Of a DNA stretch of 64,000 bases, positions 41,652-50,277 are shown piece after piece (positions within the stretch are counted from its first letter, which is position 1; every line of letters begins with the position of its first letter). Source of the stretch: Ruania halotolerans (GTDB lineage: Bacteria > Actinomycetota > Actinomycetes > Actinomycetales > Beutenbergiaceae); contig NZ_CP088017.1 of the NCBI RefSeq assembly GCF_021049285.1, positions 3,359,380-3,423,379 on the forward strand. The letters run 5' to 3'. The position numbers and the translations under genes are program-made. Under the pieces are notes generated by a model, which saw only the letters and a program-made list of their open reading frames with translations, was not told where the DNA came from and ran no database searches.

Positions 41652-42884
41652 TCAACGAGATTCCACCTCGGCCTCGACGGCTGGCAGCGGACGGGCAGCC
41701 GGGATCACCAGCAAGCCGACCACCAGCGGCACCATGATCGCGAGCAAGGCATGCCGGATGCCGATCACGTCGGCCAGGAGGCCGATGAACCCAGGCCCGA
41801 TCAGGAACGCGGCGTACCCGATGGTGGAGACCACGGACAACCGGGCCGCCGCTTGAGCCGGCTCGTCGGAGGCAGCGCTCATCCCGACCGGGAATCCCAG
41901 CGCCGCGCCCATCCCCCACAGCACCGCTCCCGCGAGCGCCACCGGCAACGAGGGCACGAGGGTGAACACACCGAGGCCGATGATTGCCAAGGTGGTGCAC
42001 AGTCGAAGGACGGCGACCCGGCCGAACCGGTTCAGCAGGGCGGTCCCGAGGAACCGCATCGCCGTCATTCCCACGAGGAAGATCGCCAGGCCAATGGCGC
42101 CGACCTCGTTCGGAGCCTCGAAACCGTCGACGACGGCGAGGGCCAGCCAGTCATTGGCGGCGCCCTCGGTGAGCGCGGCCGCCAGCACCACCAGGCCCAC
42201 CAACAGGGTGCGCGGCTCGAACCAGACGCGCAGGTAGGAGACGCCTGGGCCCCGCCTAGCTGCGACGTCAGGAGTTTCCAGGCCTCCAGATTCAGGCGAT
42301 GCAGGTTCGGTCAGGTACCCGCGGGTGCAGACGATCACTGCCACCAGGACCGCGCCAATCACGGTGAGCACGTGCAGTGGCACACCGATCCCCGCACGAA
42401 TCACCAGCGCGCCGACTCCGGCACCCAAGACCGTGCCGATGGAGAACCCACCGTGGAACCAGGGCATGATCGCGCGATCGAGAGCACGCTCGACCATCGT
42501 TCCTGCGTAGTTCATGGACACGTCCCAGCCACCGATTCCCATCGTGGCCACGAACAGCCCGCCGACGAGCAGCCACACCGTCCCCGTGGCCACGCCCGTC
42601 ACCGCAACCGTCAGACCCAGGGCAGCGACGATGGCGGCAATCGCCACGCAGGCGCGCGCGCCGAGGCCCCCGATCAGCCGGCCGGTGAGCGGCATCGCCA
42701 CGAGCGAGCCGAGCGAGCCGAACAGAATGATCAGACCCAACTGCCCCTCGGACAGGTCCAGCTCGTCGCGGATCGTCGGGATACGAGAGAGCCAGTTCGC
42801 GAACGTGAAGCCATTCAGCGCGAAGGTGGTGAAGACCAGGGCGGCGGCCCGGCGCGCACGTACCGCGTCGGCAGGAGGAATCAT
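41652..42884 (-). CDS. Major facilitator superfamily transporter (YbjJ-like)
   Basis: 410 residues, about 12 hydrophobic segments with the A-type motif between helices 2 and 3 (SLVAMPLTGRLIGGLGARAC) and NYAGTMVERALDRAIMPWFHG, a feature of the YbjJ/FsrC-like MFS group. Polytopic membrane protein, substrate unknown. Divergent from a LacI-type regulator gene 186 bases away, which suggests sugar or related-compound regulation. Confidence 0.9.
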   Translation of the reverse strand: MIPPADAVRARRAAALVFTTFALNGFTFANWLSRIPTIRDELDLSEGQLGLIILFGSLGSLVAMPLTGRLIGGLGARACVAIAAIVAALGLTVAVTGVATGTVWLLVGGLFVATMGIGGWDVSMNYAGTMVERALDRAIMPWFHGGFSIGTVLGAGVGALVIRAGIGVPLHVLTVIGAVLVAVIVCTRGYLTEPASPESGGLETPDVAARRGPGVSYLRVWFEPRTLLVGLVVLAAALTEGAANDWLALAVVDGFEAPNEVGAIGLAIFLVGMTAMRFLGTALLNRFGRVAVLRLCTTLAIIGLGVFTLVPSLPVALAGAVLWGMGAALGFPVGMSAASDEPAQAAARLSVVSTIGYAAFLIGPGFIGLLADVIGIRHALLAIMVPLVVGLLVIPAARPLPAVEAEVESR

Positions 42885-43070
42885 GAACGGCTCTCAGCGA
42901 TGGTCTCGAAGGGACACCAGGTATACGCGCGGGGCGGCCCGGATGTGAGGTGGTGATTCTCCGGGATGATGGCGTGATCCACCGATGATGCTCAGGAACG
43001 TGCCTGCACGCGCCTAGGCTATGGTGCGCACCTGCTCAGGCCTGGTCAAACTGCGACGAAGGGAGCCGAC

Positions 43071-44123
43071 GTGAGCACTCGTGCCACGTTGACCGACGTC
43101 GCCCGCACGGCCAACGTTTCCCTGTCGACGGCGTCCATCGCCTTCTCCGGTGCCGGTCCGATCGCCGCCGCCACCCGCGAGCGGGTCTTGGCAGCGGCCG
43201 CCGCGCTCGGATACGCCGGTCCGAACCCGGTGGCCGCCTCATTGCGGCGGGGCCACAGCAAGATCATCGGCGTTCTGGTGGGGCAGGACCTGCGGGTGAA
43301 CTTCCGTGACCCCGTGGCCGTGCAGACACTCGCCGGGGTGGCCTCCACACTCGGCGATGCCGCCCGAGGGATGTTGCTCGTGCCGTCCGGCAGCGATGCG
43401 GGCCAGGATCGCACCGGTGTGGACTTGGTGCGGCACGGGCCGATGGATGCCGCCGTGGTGTTGCACCAGATCACTCCGGAGACGGCCCGCATCCTGCGGG
43501 AGCGTCAGGTGCCGCTGGTCTGGGTGGATCGGCCCCGGCGCGGCGAGATATCGGTGCGGGTGCAGGACAGGGCCGGTATGGCCGCACTGGGTGAGCATCT
43601 GCTGGGGTTGGGGCATCGCCACGTGGGACTCGCCACGATGCCGTGGTCGCCGAAACGACAGCGGGGCCCGATAGATCCCCGTGGCGGCAGCAGCCCCCGT
43701 GAGCGATATGTCACCGACCGGCTCGCGGGAATCCGCGACGCCGGGCTGATGCCAGCCGCGATCGAGACGACCGCGCGGTCCCTGGTGGAAGAGGGGATCC
43801 GAGCAGGACATGCGCTACTGGACCGCGCGCCACAGGTGACGGCGTTGGTCGGATTCAGCGATCTGATCGCAGCCGGGCTGTTGCTTGCCGCGCAGGAGCG
43901 GGGTCTGCGTGTCCCGGAGGATGTCTCGGTGGCGGGGTTCGACGGCGTCGATCTGCCATGGCTCGGCGAGCATCGACTGACCTCCATCGTTCAGCCGATC
44001 CAGGAGAAGGGTGAGTACGCCGCTCAGGCGGCAATCATGCTGGCCGACGGTGGCCGGCCCACGTCGGTGGCGCTGGAATGTGACCTGCGGATCGGAACGA
44101 CCACGGGCCCGGCCCCGACCTGA
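43071..44123 (+). CDS. LacI-family transcriptional regulator
   Basis: 350 residues, GTG start with GGGAG eight bases upstream. N-terminal HTH (TLTDVARTANVSLSTASIAF, residues 7-26), hinge helix PVAASLRRG, then periplasmic-binding-like core (KIIGVLVGQDL; ending DVSVAGFDGVDLPWLGEHRL). A basic, Pro-rich insert (SPKRQRGPIDPRGGSS) is seen near residue 195, as in many actinobacterial LacI proteins. Probable regulator of the divergent MFS gene. Ligand unknown. Confidence 0.92.
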   Translation: MSTRATLTDVARTANVSLSTASIAFSGAGPIAAATRERVLAAAAALGYAGPNPVAASLRRGHSKIIGVLVGQDLRVNFRDPVAVQTLAGVASTLGDAARGMLLVPSGSDAGQDRTGVDLVRHGPMDAAVVLHQITPETARILRERQVPLVWVDRPRRGEISVRVQDRAGMAALGEHLLGLGHRHVGLATMPWSPKRQRGPIDPRGGSSPRERYVTDRLAGIRDAGLMPAAIETTARSLVEEGIRAGHALLDRAPQVTALVGFSDLIAAGLLLAAQERGLRVPEDVSVAGFDGVDLPWLGEHRLTSIVQPIQEKGEYAAQAAIMLADGGRPTSVALECDLRIGTTTGPAPT

Positions 44124-44186
44124 GCGCATCTCCGCAGTTCCCGGGACCCCGCCCAGCCCACCCGGCCGAAGGGTGCGGGAGTGGTA

Positions 44187-44621
44187 TCAGTGCAGGCGGA
44201 TGTGCGCCTGGCTCTTGCCCAGGACGGCAGCGCCGTCGAGCGTGACGGAAAGGTCCACCCGGGCCGTGCCGGCATCGGCGTCGACGGCACCCAGCTTCGC
44301 GACGATCTCGAGCTCCGCGACGCCGGGGTCGGGCACCGGCACGGGGCGGGTGAATCGGACGGCATAGGAGAGGAGAGCCCCCGGATCACCCAGCCAGTCA
44401 GTGAGTGCGGACGCGGCGACACCCATGGTGAGCATGCCGTGCGCGATCACCCCTGGCAGGCCCACCTCGACGGCGAACCGGTCGTTCCAGTGGATCGGGT
44501 TGAAATCGCCACTGGCACCGGCGTAACGGACCAGTCGAGTGCGGTCCACAGCGACCGTGGTCCGGAACAGCTCAGCGCCGATCTCGGTGGCGGCGCTGAC
44601 GGCGTTCTCGCTCGTGGTCAT
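44187..44621 (-). CDS. MaoC-family dehydratase (HadB-like)
   Basis: 144 residues from ATG 44621. Carries the complete hydratase-2 motif ASGDFNPIHWNDRFAVEVG followed by LPGVIAHGM, so it is the catalytic partner (Asp and His in this motif). The start overlaps the upstream gene's stop (ATGA). The order rpmG-hadA-hadB matches mycobacterial (3R)-hydroxyacyl-ACP dehydratase, but mycolic acids are not expected in this lineage, so a general fatty-acid or related function is likelier. Confidence 0.9.
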   Translation of the reverse strand: MTTSENAVSAATEIGAELFRTTVAVDRTRLVRYAGASGDFNPIHWNDRFAVEVGLPGVIAHGMLTMGVAASALTDWLGDPGALLSYAVRFTRPVPVPDPGVAELEIVAKLGAVDADAGTARVDLSVTLDGAAVLGKSQAHIRLH

Positions 44622-45070
44622 GAGCTCTCCCCGCGCACGGCGAGCGTGGAGGTGACGGTGCAGACCGGCTGACCTGCGCCGTCGGCAATCTCGCACCGCG
44701 TGGTGACCATCGCGATACCCGCGCGTTCAGTGACCGAGTCCACATGGACAGCGGCGTGCAGTTCGTCTCCGGCCACGATCGGTCGGTGGTGGGTGAAGCC
44801 TTCGTTGGCGTGCACCACGCGGGAGAAGTCGATCCCGGCGCTGGGGTCCTCGATGTACTCGGCCTCAGCCTGTTGGGCGATCAGCACCGCGAACGTGGCA
44901 GGGGCCACGACGTTGGTGTAGCCGAGTTCGCGGGCCGCAGCCGGATCGGTGTGCACGGGCGCGGTGGCCCCGACAGCCGATGCGAACTCGGCGATCTTGG
45001 CGCGGGACACGCCATAGGGCGGGGTTCCGGTGAACACCCGCCCTATGAAGTCCGCATTGACTGCGCTCAT
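44618..45070 (-). CDS. MaoC-like N-terminal dehydratase subunit (HadA/UPF0336-like)
   Basis: 150 residues with the hotdog-fold features HTDPAAARELGYTNVVAPAT and FTHHRPIVAGDELHA. The acidic catalytic residue of the hydratase motif is not conserved, consistent with a non-catalytic partner forming a heterodimer with the HadB-like protein encoded next. Starts 11 bases after rpmG, with which it is probably co-transcribed. Confidence 0.9.
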   Translation of the reverse strand: MSAVNADFIGRVFTGTPPYGVSRAKIAEFASAVGATAPVHTDPAAARELGYTNVVAPATFAVLIAQQAEAEYIEDPSAGIDFSRVVHANEGFTHHRPIVAGDELHAAVHVDSVTERAGIAMVTTRCEIADGAGQPVCTVTSTLAVRGESS

Positions 45071-45081
45071 CGCTGCAGCGA

Positions 45082-45252
45082 TCAGCGAGTCTCGCGGTGG
45101 TTGGTCTTGGCGTTACAGCGCGGGCAGTACTTCGCCAGCTCGAGCCGGTCGGGGTTGTTCCGCCGGTTCTTCTTGGTGATGTAGTTGCGCTCCTTGCATG
45201 CGTCGCAGGCAAGGGTGATCTTGGGACGGACGTCCGCGGACTTGCTGGCCAT
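45082..45252 (-). CDS. rpmG: 50S ribosomal protein L33, zinc-binding form
   Basis: 56 residues, short and easily missed: [20 protein letters not shown], then [19 protein letters not shown] and [10 protein letters not shown]. Two CxxC pairs (CDAC and CPRC) form a zinc ribbon, so it is the C+ type. Read from ATG 45252 to TGA 45082. Downstream of tRNA-Met and upstream of the MaoC pair. Confidence 0.95.
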   Translation of the reverse strand: MASKSADVRPKITLACDACKERNYITKKNRRNNPDRLELAKYCPRCNAKTNHRETR

Positions 45253-45309
45253 TGGTCTTCCTCACGAGTTGCCCGCCCGGTCCGGGCTGGGATTGCGGCG
45301 CTGATTGTG

Positions 45310-45383
45310 TAGCGGGAGCGGGGATCGAACCCGCGACCTCACGATTATGAGTCGTGCGCTCTGACCGTCTGAGCTACCCCGCC
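45310..45383 (-). tRNA. tRNA-Met (anticodon CAT)
   Basis: 74-base cloverleaf: acceptor GGCGGGG paired with TCCCGCT (G-U at the ends), D-arm GCTCAGACGGTCAGAGC, anticodon loop CTCATAA giving CAT, T-arm GCGGGTTCGATCCCCGC. The acceptor pairs at position 1-72, and it lacks the three G-C pairs I would expect in the initiator's anticodon stem, so elongator Met is likelier. Confidence 0.9.
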
Positions 45384-45437
45384 GCGTCTTGCCTCAAGGC
45401 CCGCGACCCGGCGGGTCGCAGACCAGGCACAGACCAG

Positions 45438-45510
45438 AGCCCCGAAAGGGAATCGAACCCTTGACCTTCTCCTTACCATGGAGACGCTCTGCCGACTGAG
45501 CTATCGGGGC
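45438..45510 (-). tRNA. tRNA-Thr (anticodon GGT)
   Basis: 73-base cloverleaf: acceptor GCCCCGA/TCGGGGC, anticodon stem TCTCC/GGAGA with loop ATGGTAA giving GGT, T-arm AGGGTTCGATTCCCT. 54 bases upstream of tRNA-Met on the same strand, so probably co-transcribed. Confidence 0.93.
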
Positions 45511-45605
45511 AGCGGGATCGAGGGTACATGCTCTGGCGGCCCAAGGTGAAATCGGCAGGAGATCTGTGGTGCGGACCACGTTCCCGAGACCGCCACAGTC
45601 CGTGG

Positions 45606-45632
45606 GGACGGCACGTTCCGGTGGTGCCGTCC
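45606..45632 (-). terminator. Terminator of the 57-residue protein gene
   Basis: 9-bp perfect stem GGACGGCAC/GTGCCGTCC, loop of nine bases, two bases after the stop at 45635. It lies before tRNA-Thr, so the tRNA probably has its own promoter in 45511-45605, where none is obvious. Confidence 0.65.
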
Positions 45633-45634
45633 GG

Positions 45635-45808
45635 TCAGAATCCACCACCGGTACCGCCCATGTGCCGGCCGCGGTAGTTCTGCGCCGGGTGCATCCGATC
45701 GTGAAACCGATCCACCTGGTCGGTGACAGAGGAATCGGTGAGGCCGGCGAAGAAGCTTCTCAGCGCGGCTGCGATGCGCGCCCGTCGGCTGCGTGACTTG
45801 CCGGCCAT
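45635..45808 (-). CDS. Small basic protein of unknown function
   Basis: 57 residues from ATG 45808, with AGGAGGG eight bases upstream. Basic N-terminus (MAGKSRSRRARIAAALRSFF), a central acidic/polar part (GLTDSSVTDQVDRFHDRMHP) and a Gly-rich C-terminus (GRHMGGTGGGF). A strong ribosome-binding site plus a terminator right after the stop argue it is a real gene. No known domain recognised. Located between tRNA-Thr and tRNA-Tyr. Confidence 0.6.
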   Translation of the reverse strand: MAGKSRSRRARIAAALRSFFAGLTDSSVTDQVDRFHDRMHPAQNYRGRHMGGTGGGF

Positions 45809-45924
45809 CGTGACCACCCTCCTCCAAGCGATCGCACGCTGCGACCGGCGGTCGATCTCACGCTACCCGCCCTCGTGCGATGGCGCACGAGCGCCAGCAA
45901 GTCTCCTCAGGTGGCGCCGGACGC

Positions 45925-45961
45925 CGAATGGGGCGCCTCCCCGAAGGAGACACCCCATTCG
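45925..45961 (-). terminator. Terminator downstream of tRNA-Tyr
   Basis: Hairpin with 16-base arms, 14 of 16 pairing (CGAATGGGGCGCCTCC and GGAGACACCCCATTCG), loop CCGAA, beginning 10 bases after the tRNA end on the minus strand. Confidence 0.75.
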
Positions 45962-45970
45962 CGCAGCTGG

Positions 45971-46052
45971 TGGCGGGTGCAGGATTCGAACCTGCGAAGC
46001 ATTCCGCGGCTGATTTACAGTCAGCTCCCTTTGGCCGCTCGGGCAACCCGCC
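45971..46052 (-). tRNA. tRNA-Tyr (anticodon GTA)
   Basis: 82 bases with a class II long variable arm: acceptor GGCGGGT/ACCCGCC, D-loop GAGCGGCCAAAGGGA, anticodon stem CTGA/TCAG with loop CTGTAAA giving GTA, T-arm CAGGTTCGAATCCTG. No encoded CCA. It precedes the divergent yajQ gene. Confidence 0.93.
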
Positions 46053-46151
46053 GTATGGTCGAAGGACCGGATGGAACAATACCAAGTTCAGCGGGACTTC
46101 GTGACCACCGGCTGCCGCCAGGCGGCCGCCGCAGCCGAGAAGGAGACCAGC

Positions 46152-46649
46152 GTGGCGAGTGATTCCTCGTTCGACGTCGTGAGCAAAGTGGACCGACAGG
46201 AGGTCGACAACGCCCTGAACCAGGCGGCGAAGGAGATCTCCCAGCGGTATGACTTCCGCAATGTCGGAGCCTCCATCGCCTGGAGCGGCGAGTCGATCGT
46301 GATGGCGGCGAACACCGCCGAGCGCGTCCTCGCCATCCTGGACGTGTTCCAGTCCAAGCTGATCCGCCGCGGTGTGTCGCTGAAGGCGATCGACACCGGC
46401 GAGGATGAGCCGCAGCCGTCAGGCAAGGAGTACCGCCTGGCCGGCACCCTCAAGGAGGGCCTGTCCAGCGAGAATGCGAAGAAGATCACCAAGCTGATCC
46501 GGGACGAGGGCCCCAAGGGTGTCAAGACCCAGATCACCGGTGACGAGGTGCGGGTCAGTTCGAAGAAGCGGGACGACCTGCAGGTGATCATCGCGATGCT
46601 CAAGGATGCCGATATCGACGCGGCGCTGCAGTTCGTGAACTACCGCTGA
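46152..46649 (+). CDS. yajQ: YajQ family nucleotide-binding protein
   Basis: 165 residues from GTG 46152 with AAGGAG six bases upstream ([20 protein letters not shown]). Two ferredoxin-like domains; the family has been reported to bind cyclic di-GMP or RNA in some bacteria, role here unknown. Conserved [14 protein letters not shown] and [18 protein letters not shown] are present. The last five codons, including the stop, are duplicated in the DNA just after the gene (46653-46669). Confidence 0.94.
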   Translation: MASDSSFDVVSKVDRQEVDNALNQAAKEISQRYDFRNVGASIAWSGESIVMAANTAERVLAILDVFQSKLIRRGVSLKAIDTGEDEPQPSGKEYRLAGTLKEGLSSENAKKITKLIRDEGPKGVKTQITGDEVRVSSKKRDDLQVIIAMLKDADIDAALQFVNYR

Positions 46650-46681
46650 CCGCGTGAACTACCGCTGACTGGAGATCTGCG

Positions 46682-46714
46682 GGCGGTGAGCCACGTCGCC
46701 ACGTGGTCGCCGCC
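46682..46714. terminator. Bidirectional terminator between yajQ and htpX
   Basis: Imperfect hairpin with arms GGCGGTGAGCCACGT and ACGTGGTCGCCGCC (one bulge) and loop CGCC, between two convergent genes, 9 bases from the htpX stop. Confidence 0.65.
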
Positions 46715-46723
46715 GTCGGGGTA

Positions 46724-47611
46724 TCAGCGCTCCCAGCCGCCCCGGGCCATCTCCTCCAGGCGGGAAATCCGCTGTGCCATCGGCGGGTGAGAGGCGAACA
46801 GCTTCGAGACCGCCCCGGCCTTGAACGGGTTGGCGATCATCAGGTGTGAGACATCGGCCAGGTCACCGTCCGGGCGCAACGGGCGTGCCGCCGTCCCGCT
46901 CTCCAGCTTGCGCAACGCCGAGGCCAGGGCGAGCGGGTCCCCGGAGAGCGTGGCACCGTCGGCGTCGGCGTCGTACTCCCTGGTGCGGGAGATGGCCAGC
47001 TGGATCAGTGTGGCCGCGAAGGGTGCCAGCAGCGCCATCGCGAGCATCCCGATGACGCCCAGCGGGCCCGCGTCCCGGCCCCGCCCTCCCCCACCGAAGA
47101 ACAGCAGGAACTGCGCCACCGAGGTGATCACCCCTGCCATCGCGGCAGCCACCGACGAGGTGAGGATGTCGCGGTTGTAGACGTGGGAGAGTTCGTGCGC
47201 GAGCACCCCGCGCAGTTCCCGCTCATCGAGCAGCCGCAGGATCCCCACCGTGCAGCACACGGCCGCGTTGCGCGGATTGCGCCCGGTCGCAAAAGCGTTC
47301 GGCGCCTCCGTAGGCGAGATGTACAGGCGTGGCATCGGCTGCTGCGCCTTCGTGGACAACTCACGCACGATGGCGTACATGGCCGGCGCCTCGGCCTCGC
47401 TCACCGGCTGGGCGCGCATGGCCCGGATCGCGATGGTGTCCGAGCGCCAGTATGAGACGAACGTGGCCACCACGCCCACGCCTGCGAACACCCAGATCCA
47501 GATCGAGCTCCCGGTGCCGGAGGCCACCAATGCCCCGAGGCCGAGTACCACAAGCCAGAGCACACCGAACAGTGCGGCGGTCTTCACGCCGTTCATCCAC
47601 GTGCGCGTCAC
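46724..47611 (-). CDS. htpX: HtpX family membrane zinc metalloprotease
   Basis: 295 residues. Two N-terminal membrane helices (about 10-30 and 35-55), zinc motif HELSH (His139, Glu140, His143) and third ligand Glu212 in REYDAD, with two more hydrophobic segments between. Degrades misfolded membrane proteins in quality control together with FtsH in model bacteria. GTG start with GGAGG seven bases upstream. Intact. Confidence 0.95.
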   Translation of the reverse strand: MTRTWMNGVKTAALFGVLWLVVLGLGALVASGTGSSIWIWVFAGVGVVATFVSYWRSDTIAIRAMRAQPVSEAEAPAMYAIVRELSTKAQQPMPRLYISPTEAPNAFATGRNPRNAAVCCTVGILRLLDERELRGVLAHELSHVYNRDILTSSVAAAMAGVITSVAQFLLFFGGGGRGRDAGPLGVIGMLAMALLAPFAATLIQLAISRTREYDADADGATLSGDPLALASALRKLESGTAARPLRPDGDLADVSHLMIANPFKAGAVSKLFASHPPMAQRISRLEEMARGGWER

Positions 47612-47650
47612 AGACGTCCTCCCTGCTTCCGAATCGGAGCAGGGCCGCGA

Positions 47651-49042
47651 TCACGCGCGGGCTGTCACTCCACGGGAGATCTCGGTCATCTCCGCGCGGG
47701 GTACCACCTTGATGCGCTCGCGTCCTTGCTCCTCACCCAAGGAACGCTCGTAGGAGTCGAGGAGTTCCCAGCCTTCCCACGTGGTGTACGGCACACCGTC
47801 GCTCTCGAGCCGGTCCAGGATTGCTTGTGGATCCCGCACCTCGGCCCCGGTGAGAGACCCTGCCTCGATCGCACTGGTGAGGTCCTCGACCAGGTGCCGG
47901 ATGGTCTCCGCGGCGTCAGACTTCGTGTGCCCGATCAGGCCGACCGGACCTCGCTTGATCCACCCGGTCGTGTACAGGCCCGGGATGTGCTCGCCGTCGG
48001 CACCGAGCACTCGACCGCCGGCGTTCGGGATCACCCCGGCCACGTCATCGAAGGGGACGTCCGGCAGCGGTGAACCGAAGTAGCCCACCGCACGATAGAC
48101 GGCCTGCACATCGAAGTCCTCGTAGGTGCCGGTCCCGCGTACGTTCCCGTCACCGGTGAGTTCGGTGCGCTCCGTACGCAGTCCAACCACCTTTCCATCC
48201 TCACCGAGCACCTCATGCGGGGCGTGCAGGAAGTGCAGGTGGATCCGGCGCGAAGCGGTGAGCTCACTCGGATCCCGCAGCGTCCAGTCCGTGAGGGTCT
48301 TCACCACCTGCTTGGTCTGGTTGGACGAGCGGATCGCCTCCTCTGAGCCCTCGTCGAAGTCGAAGTCCTCCGGGTAGACCACGATGTCCACATCGGGCAC
48401 ATGGCCAAGCTCGCGCAACTCCAGTGGAGTGAATTTCACCTGTGCCGGGCCGCGTCGCCCGAAGACGTGCACATCGGTGACCGGGCTCTTTGCGAGGCCC
48501 TCGACCACGTTCTCTGGGATCTCGGTGGGCATCAGATCCTCGACATGCTTGGCCAGGATGCGCGCCACATCGAGAGCCACATTGCCAACGCCGAGCACGG
48601 CCACATGCTGCGCCTCCAGCGGCCAGGTCCGCGGCACATCGGGGTGCCCGTCGAACCAGGACACGAAGTCTGCAGCACCGTAGCTACCGTCGAGATCGAT
48701 GCCGGGGATGTTCAGATCGGCATCGCGGATCGCACCCGTGGAGAAGATCACGGCATCGTAGTAGCGGCGCACCTCCTCCAACGACAGGTCGCTACCGAAG
48801 TCGACATTGCCGATCAGGCGGATGTCACCACGCTGCAGCACCTTGTACAGCGCCGTAATGATGCCCTTGATGCGCGGGTGATCCGGCGCGACGCCGTAGC
48901 GCACCAGGCCGTACGGCGCCGGCAGGCGCTCGAACAGATCGACCGAGACCTCAAGGTCCGTCTTGGACAGGATGTCGGCAGCGTAGATGCCGGCGGGGCC
49001 GGCACCGACGATAGCGACGCGGAGGGGGGTGGTGGTAGGCAC
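47651..49042 (-). CDS. fprA: Ferredoxin-NADP reductase of the FprA type
   Basis: 463 residues, FAD and NADPH Rossmann folds: GAGPAG (13-18) near the N-terminus and GVGNVALDVAR (151-161) for NADP. LPAPYGLVRYGVAPDHPRIK and GWIKRGPVGLIGHTKSDA are typical of adrenodoxin-reductase-like FprA. Electron donor is NADPH, acceptor ferredoxin. GTG start at 49042 chosen because the preceding frame contains no better site; it is followed by a lysine-poor linker. Confidence 0.9.
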   Translation of the reverse strand: MPTTTPLRVAIVGAGPAGIYAADILSKTDLEVSVDLFERLPAPYGLVRYGVAPDHPRIKGIITALYKVLQRGDIRLIGNVDFGSDLSLEEVRRYYDAVIFSTGAIRDADLNIPGIDLDGSYGAADFVSWFDGHPDVPRTWPLEAQHVAVLGVGNVALDVARILAKHVEDLMPTEIPENVVEGLAKSPVTDVHVFGRRGPAQVKFTPLELRELGHVPDVDIVVYPEDFDFDEGSEEAIRSSNQTKQVVKTLTDWTLRDPSELTASRRIHLHFLHAPHEVLGEDGKVVGLRTERTELTGDGNVRGTGTYEDFDVQAVYRAVGYFGSPLPDVPFDDVAGVIPNAGGRVLGADGEHIPGLYTTGWIKRGPVGLIGHTKSDAAETIRHLVEDLTSAIEAGSLTGAEVRDPQAILDRLESDGVPYTTWEGWELLDSYERSLGEEQGRERIKVVPRAEMTEISRGVTARA

Positions 49043-49262
49043 GGTGACGAGATGCCTCTTTCGATGACGTTGGCGGGGGCACGATGATGCCTGGGCGAGT
49101 ACCAACGACCAGTGTAAGGCTGACCTCACCGTCGGCGCCGCTTGGCGCAGTCGTCTCACGTTTCGGGAGCGGCCTCCCCGCGCCCGGCGCTCAACCGCCC
49201 CGCCACCGGCCCGCCAGAGCGCCCCGATCACTCGGAACGAATGGTTCGGCCGGACTGCGCGG

Positions 49263-49268
49263 TACGTT
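49263..49268 (+). promoter_or_regulatory. rarD: -10 box of a leaderless rarD transcript
   Basis: TACGTT ends six bases before the GTG at 49275 with no ribosome-binding site. Leaderless layout as at 32399; no clear -35 box. Confidence 0.45.
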
Positions 49269-49274
49269 GGGCGG

Positions 49275-50228
49275 GTGCCTGCCCCCACCGATCGAGCCTC
49301 GGATCGGCTCGATCCGCGAGGGATCGCGGCTGGCTTCGCGGGATACGCATGGTTCGGGCTGCTCCCGTTGTACTTCCCGCTGCTCGCACCCGCGGGGCCG
49401 CTCGAGATCACCGCGCATCGAGTGGTCTGGTCGGTGGTGGCTTGCCTGGCCCTGCTGGCGATCCTGGGCCGGCTGGGCGCCTTCACGAGCCTGCTGCGGC
49501 AACCACGGCTGACCGCGCGGCTGGCACTCGCGGCCACTTTGCTGTGCGCGAACTGGACCGTCTACGTGTTCGCGGTGATCACCGGTCACGTGGTGGACGG
49601 CGCACTCGGCTACTACATCAATCCACTGGTCACGGTCGTGCTCGCCGTGCTGGTACTCGGTGAACGGCTGCGGCGGGCCCAGTGGGTGGCGGTCGGTTTC
49701 GCCGCAGCCGGGGTGCTGGTGATCGCCATCGGGTTCGGGTCCTTCCCGTGGATCGCGATCGTGCTCGCCCTCAGCTTCGGTGGATACGGGCTGATGAAGA
49801 AGCAGGTAGGTGCACGGGTGGAGGCCCTGCCGGGGTTGGCGGTGGAGACGCTGGTCCTGACGCCGGTGGCGCTGGCCTTCCTCGTGGTGCTCGCCGTCCG
49901 GGGAGAAGGAACCTTCGGGAGCCCCGGCTCCGGTGCAATGCCGGCTGCGGGGCTCGCCGCCCTGTTGATCGCTGCCGGGATCGTCACCTCAGTGCCACTC
50001 GTGCTGTTCGCGACGGCGTCACGTCGCCTCCCGCTCGCGATGATGGGGCTCCTGCAGTACGTCACCCCCACGATGCAGTTCCTCACCGGGGTGCTGATCT
50101 ACCGCGAAGCCATGGACTCCAGCCGGTGGGCGGGCTTCGCCCTCGTCTGGGTGGCATTGGTGCTGCTCACCTGGGACATGTTCCGGGCCGGACGCCGCAT
50201 GCCGCGACTGGCCCCACCGGACCAGTAG
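49275..50228 (+). CDS. rarD: EamA/RarD-type transporter
   Basis: 317 residues with about ten hydrophobic segments of the EamA fold. Conserved RarD features: YAWFGLLPLYFPLL, AHRVVWSVVACLALL, NWTVYVFAVITGHVVDGALG with YYINPLVTV, and QYVTPTMQFLTGV. Family is described as chloramphenicol-sensitivity protein RarD, but the natural substrate is unclear. GTG start, probably leaderless. Confidence 0.9.
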   Translation: MPAPTDRASDRLDPRGIAAGFAGYAWFGLLPLYFPLLAPAGPLEITAHRVVWSVVACLALLAILGRLGAFTSLLRQPRLTARLALAATLLCANWTVYVFAVITGHVVDGALGYYINPLVTVVLAVLVLGERLRRAQWVAVGFAAAGVLVIAIGFGSFPWIAIVLALSFGGYGLMKKQVGARVEALPGLAVETLVLTPVALAFLVVLAVRGEGTFGSPGSGAMPAAGLAALLIAAGIVTSVPLVLFATASRRLPLAMMGLLQYVTPTMQFLTGVLIYREAMDSSRWAGFALVWVALVLLTWDMFRAGRRMPRLAPPDQ

Positions 50229-50277
50229 CACGCGCCTAGGTCCCCTCACGCGGGCACACCCCGTGGGAATCCAGTTC

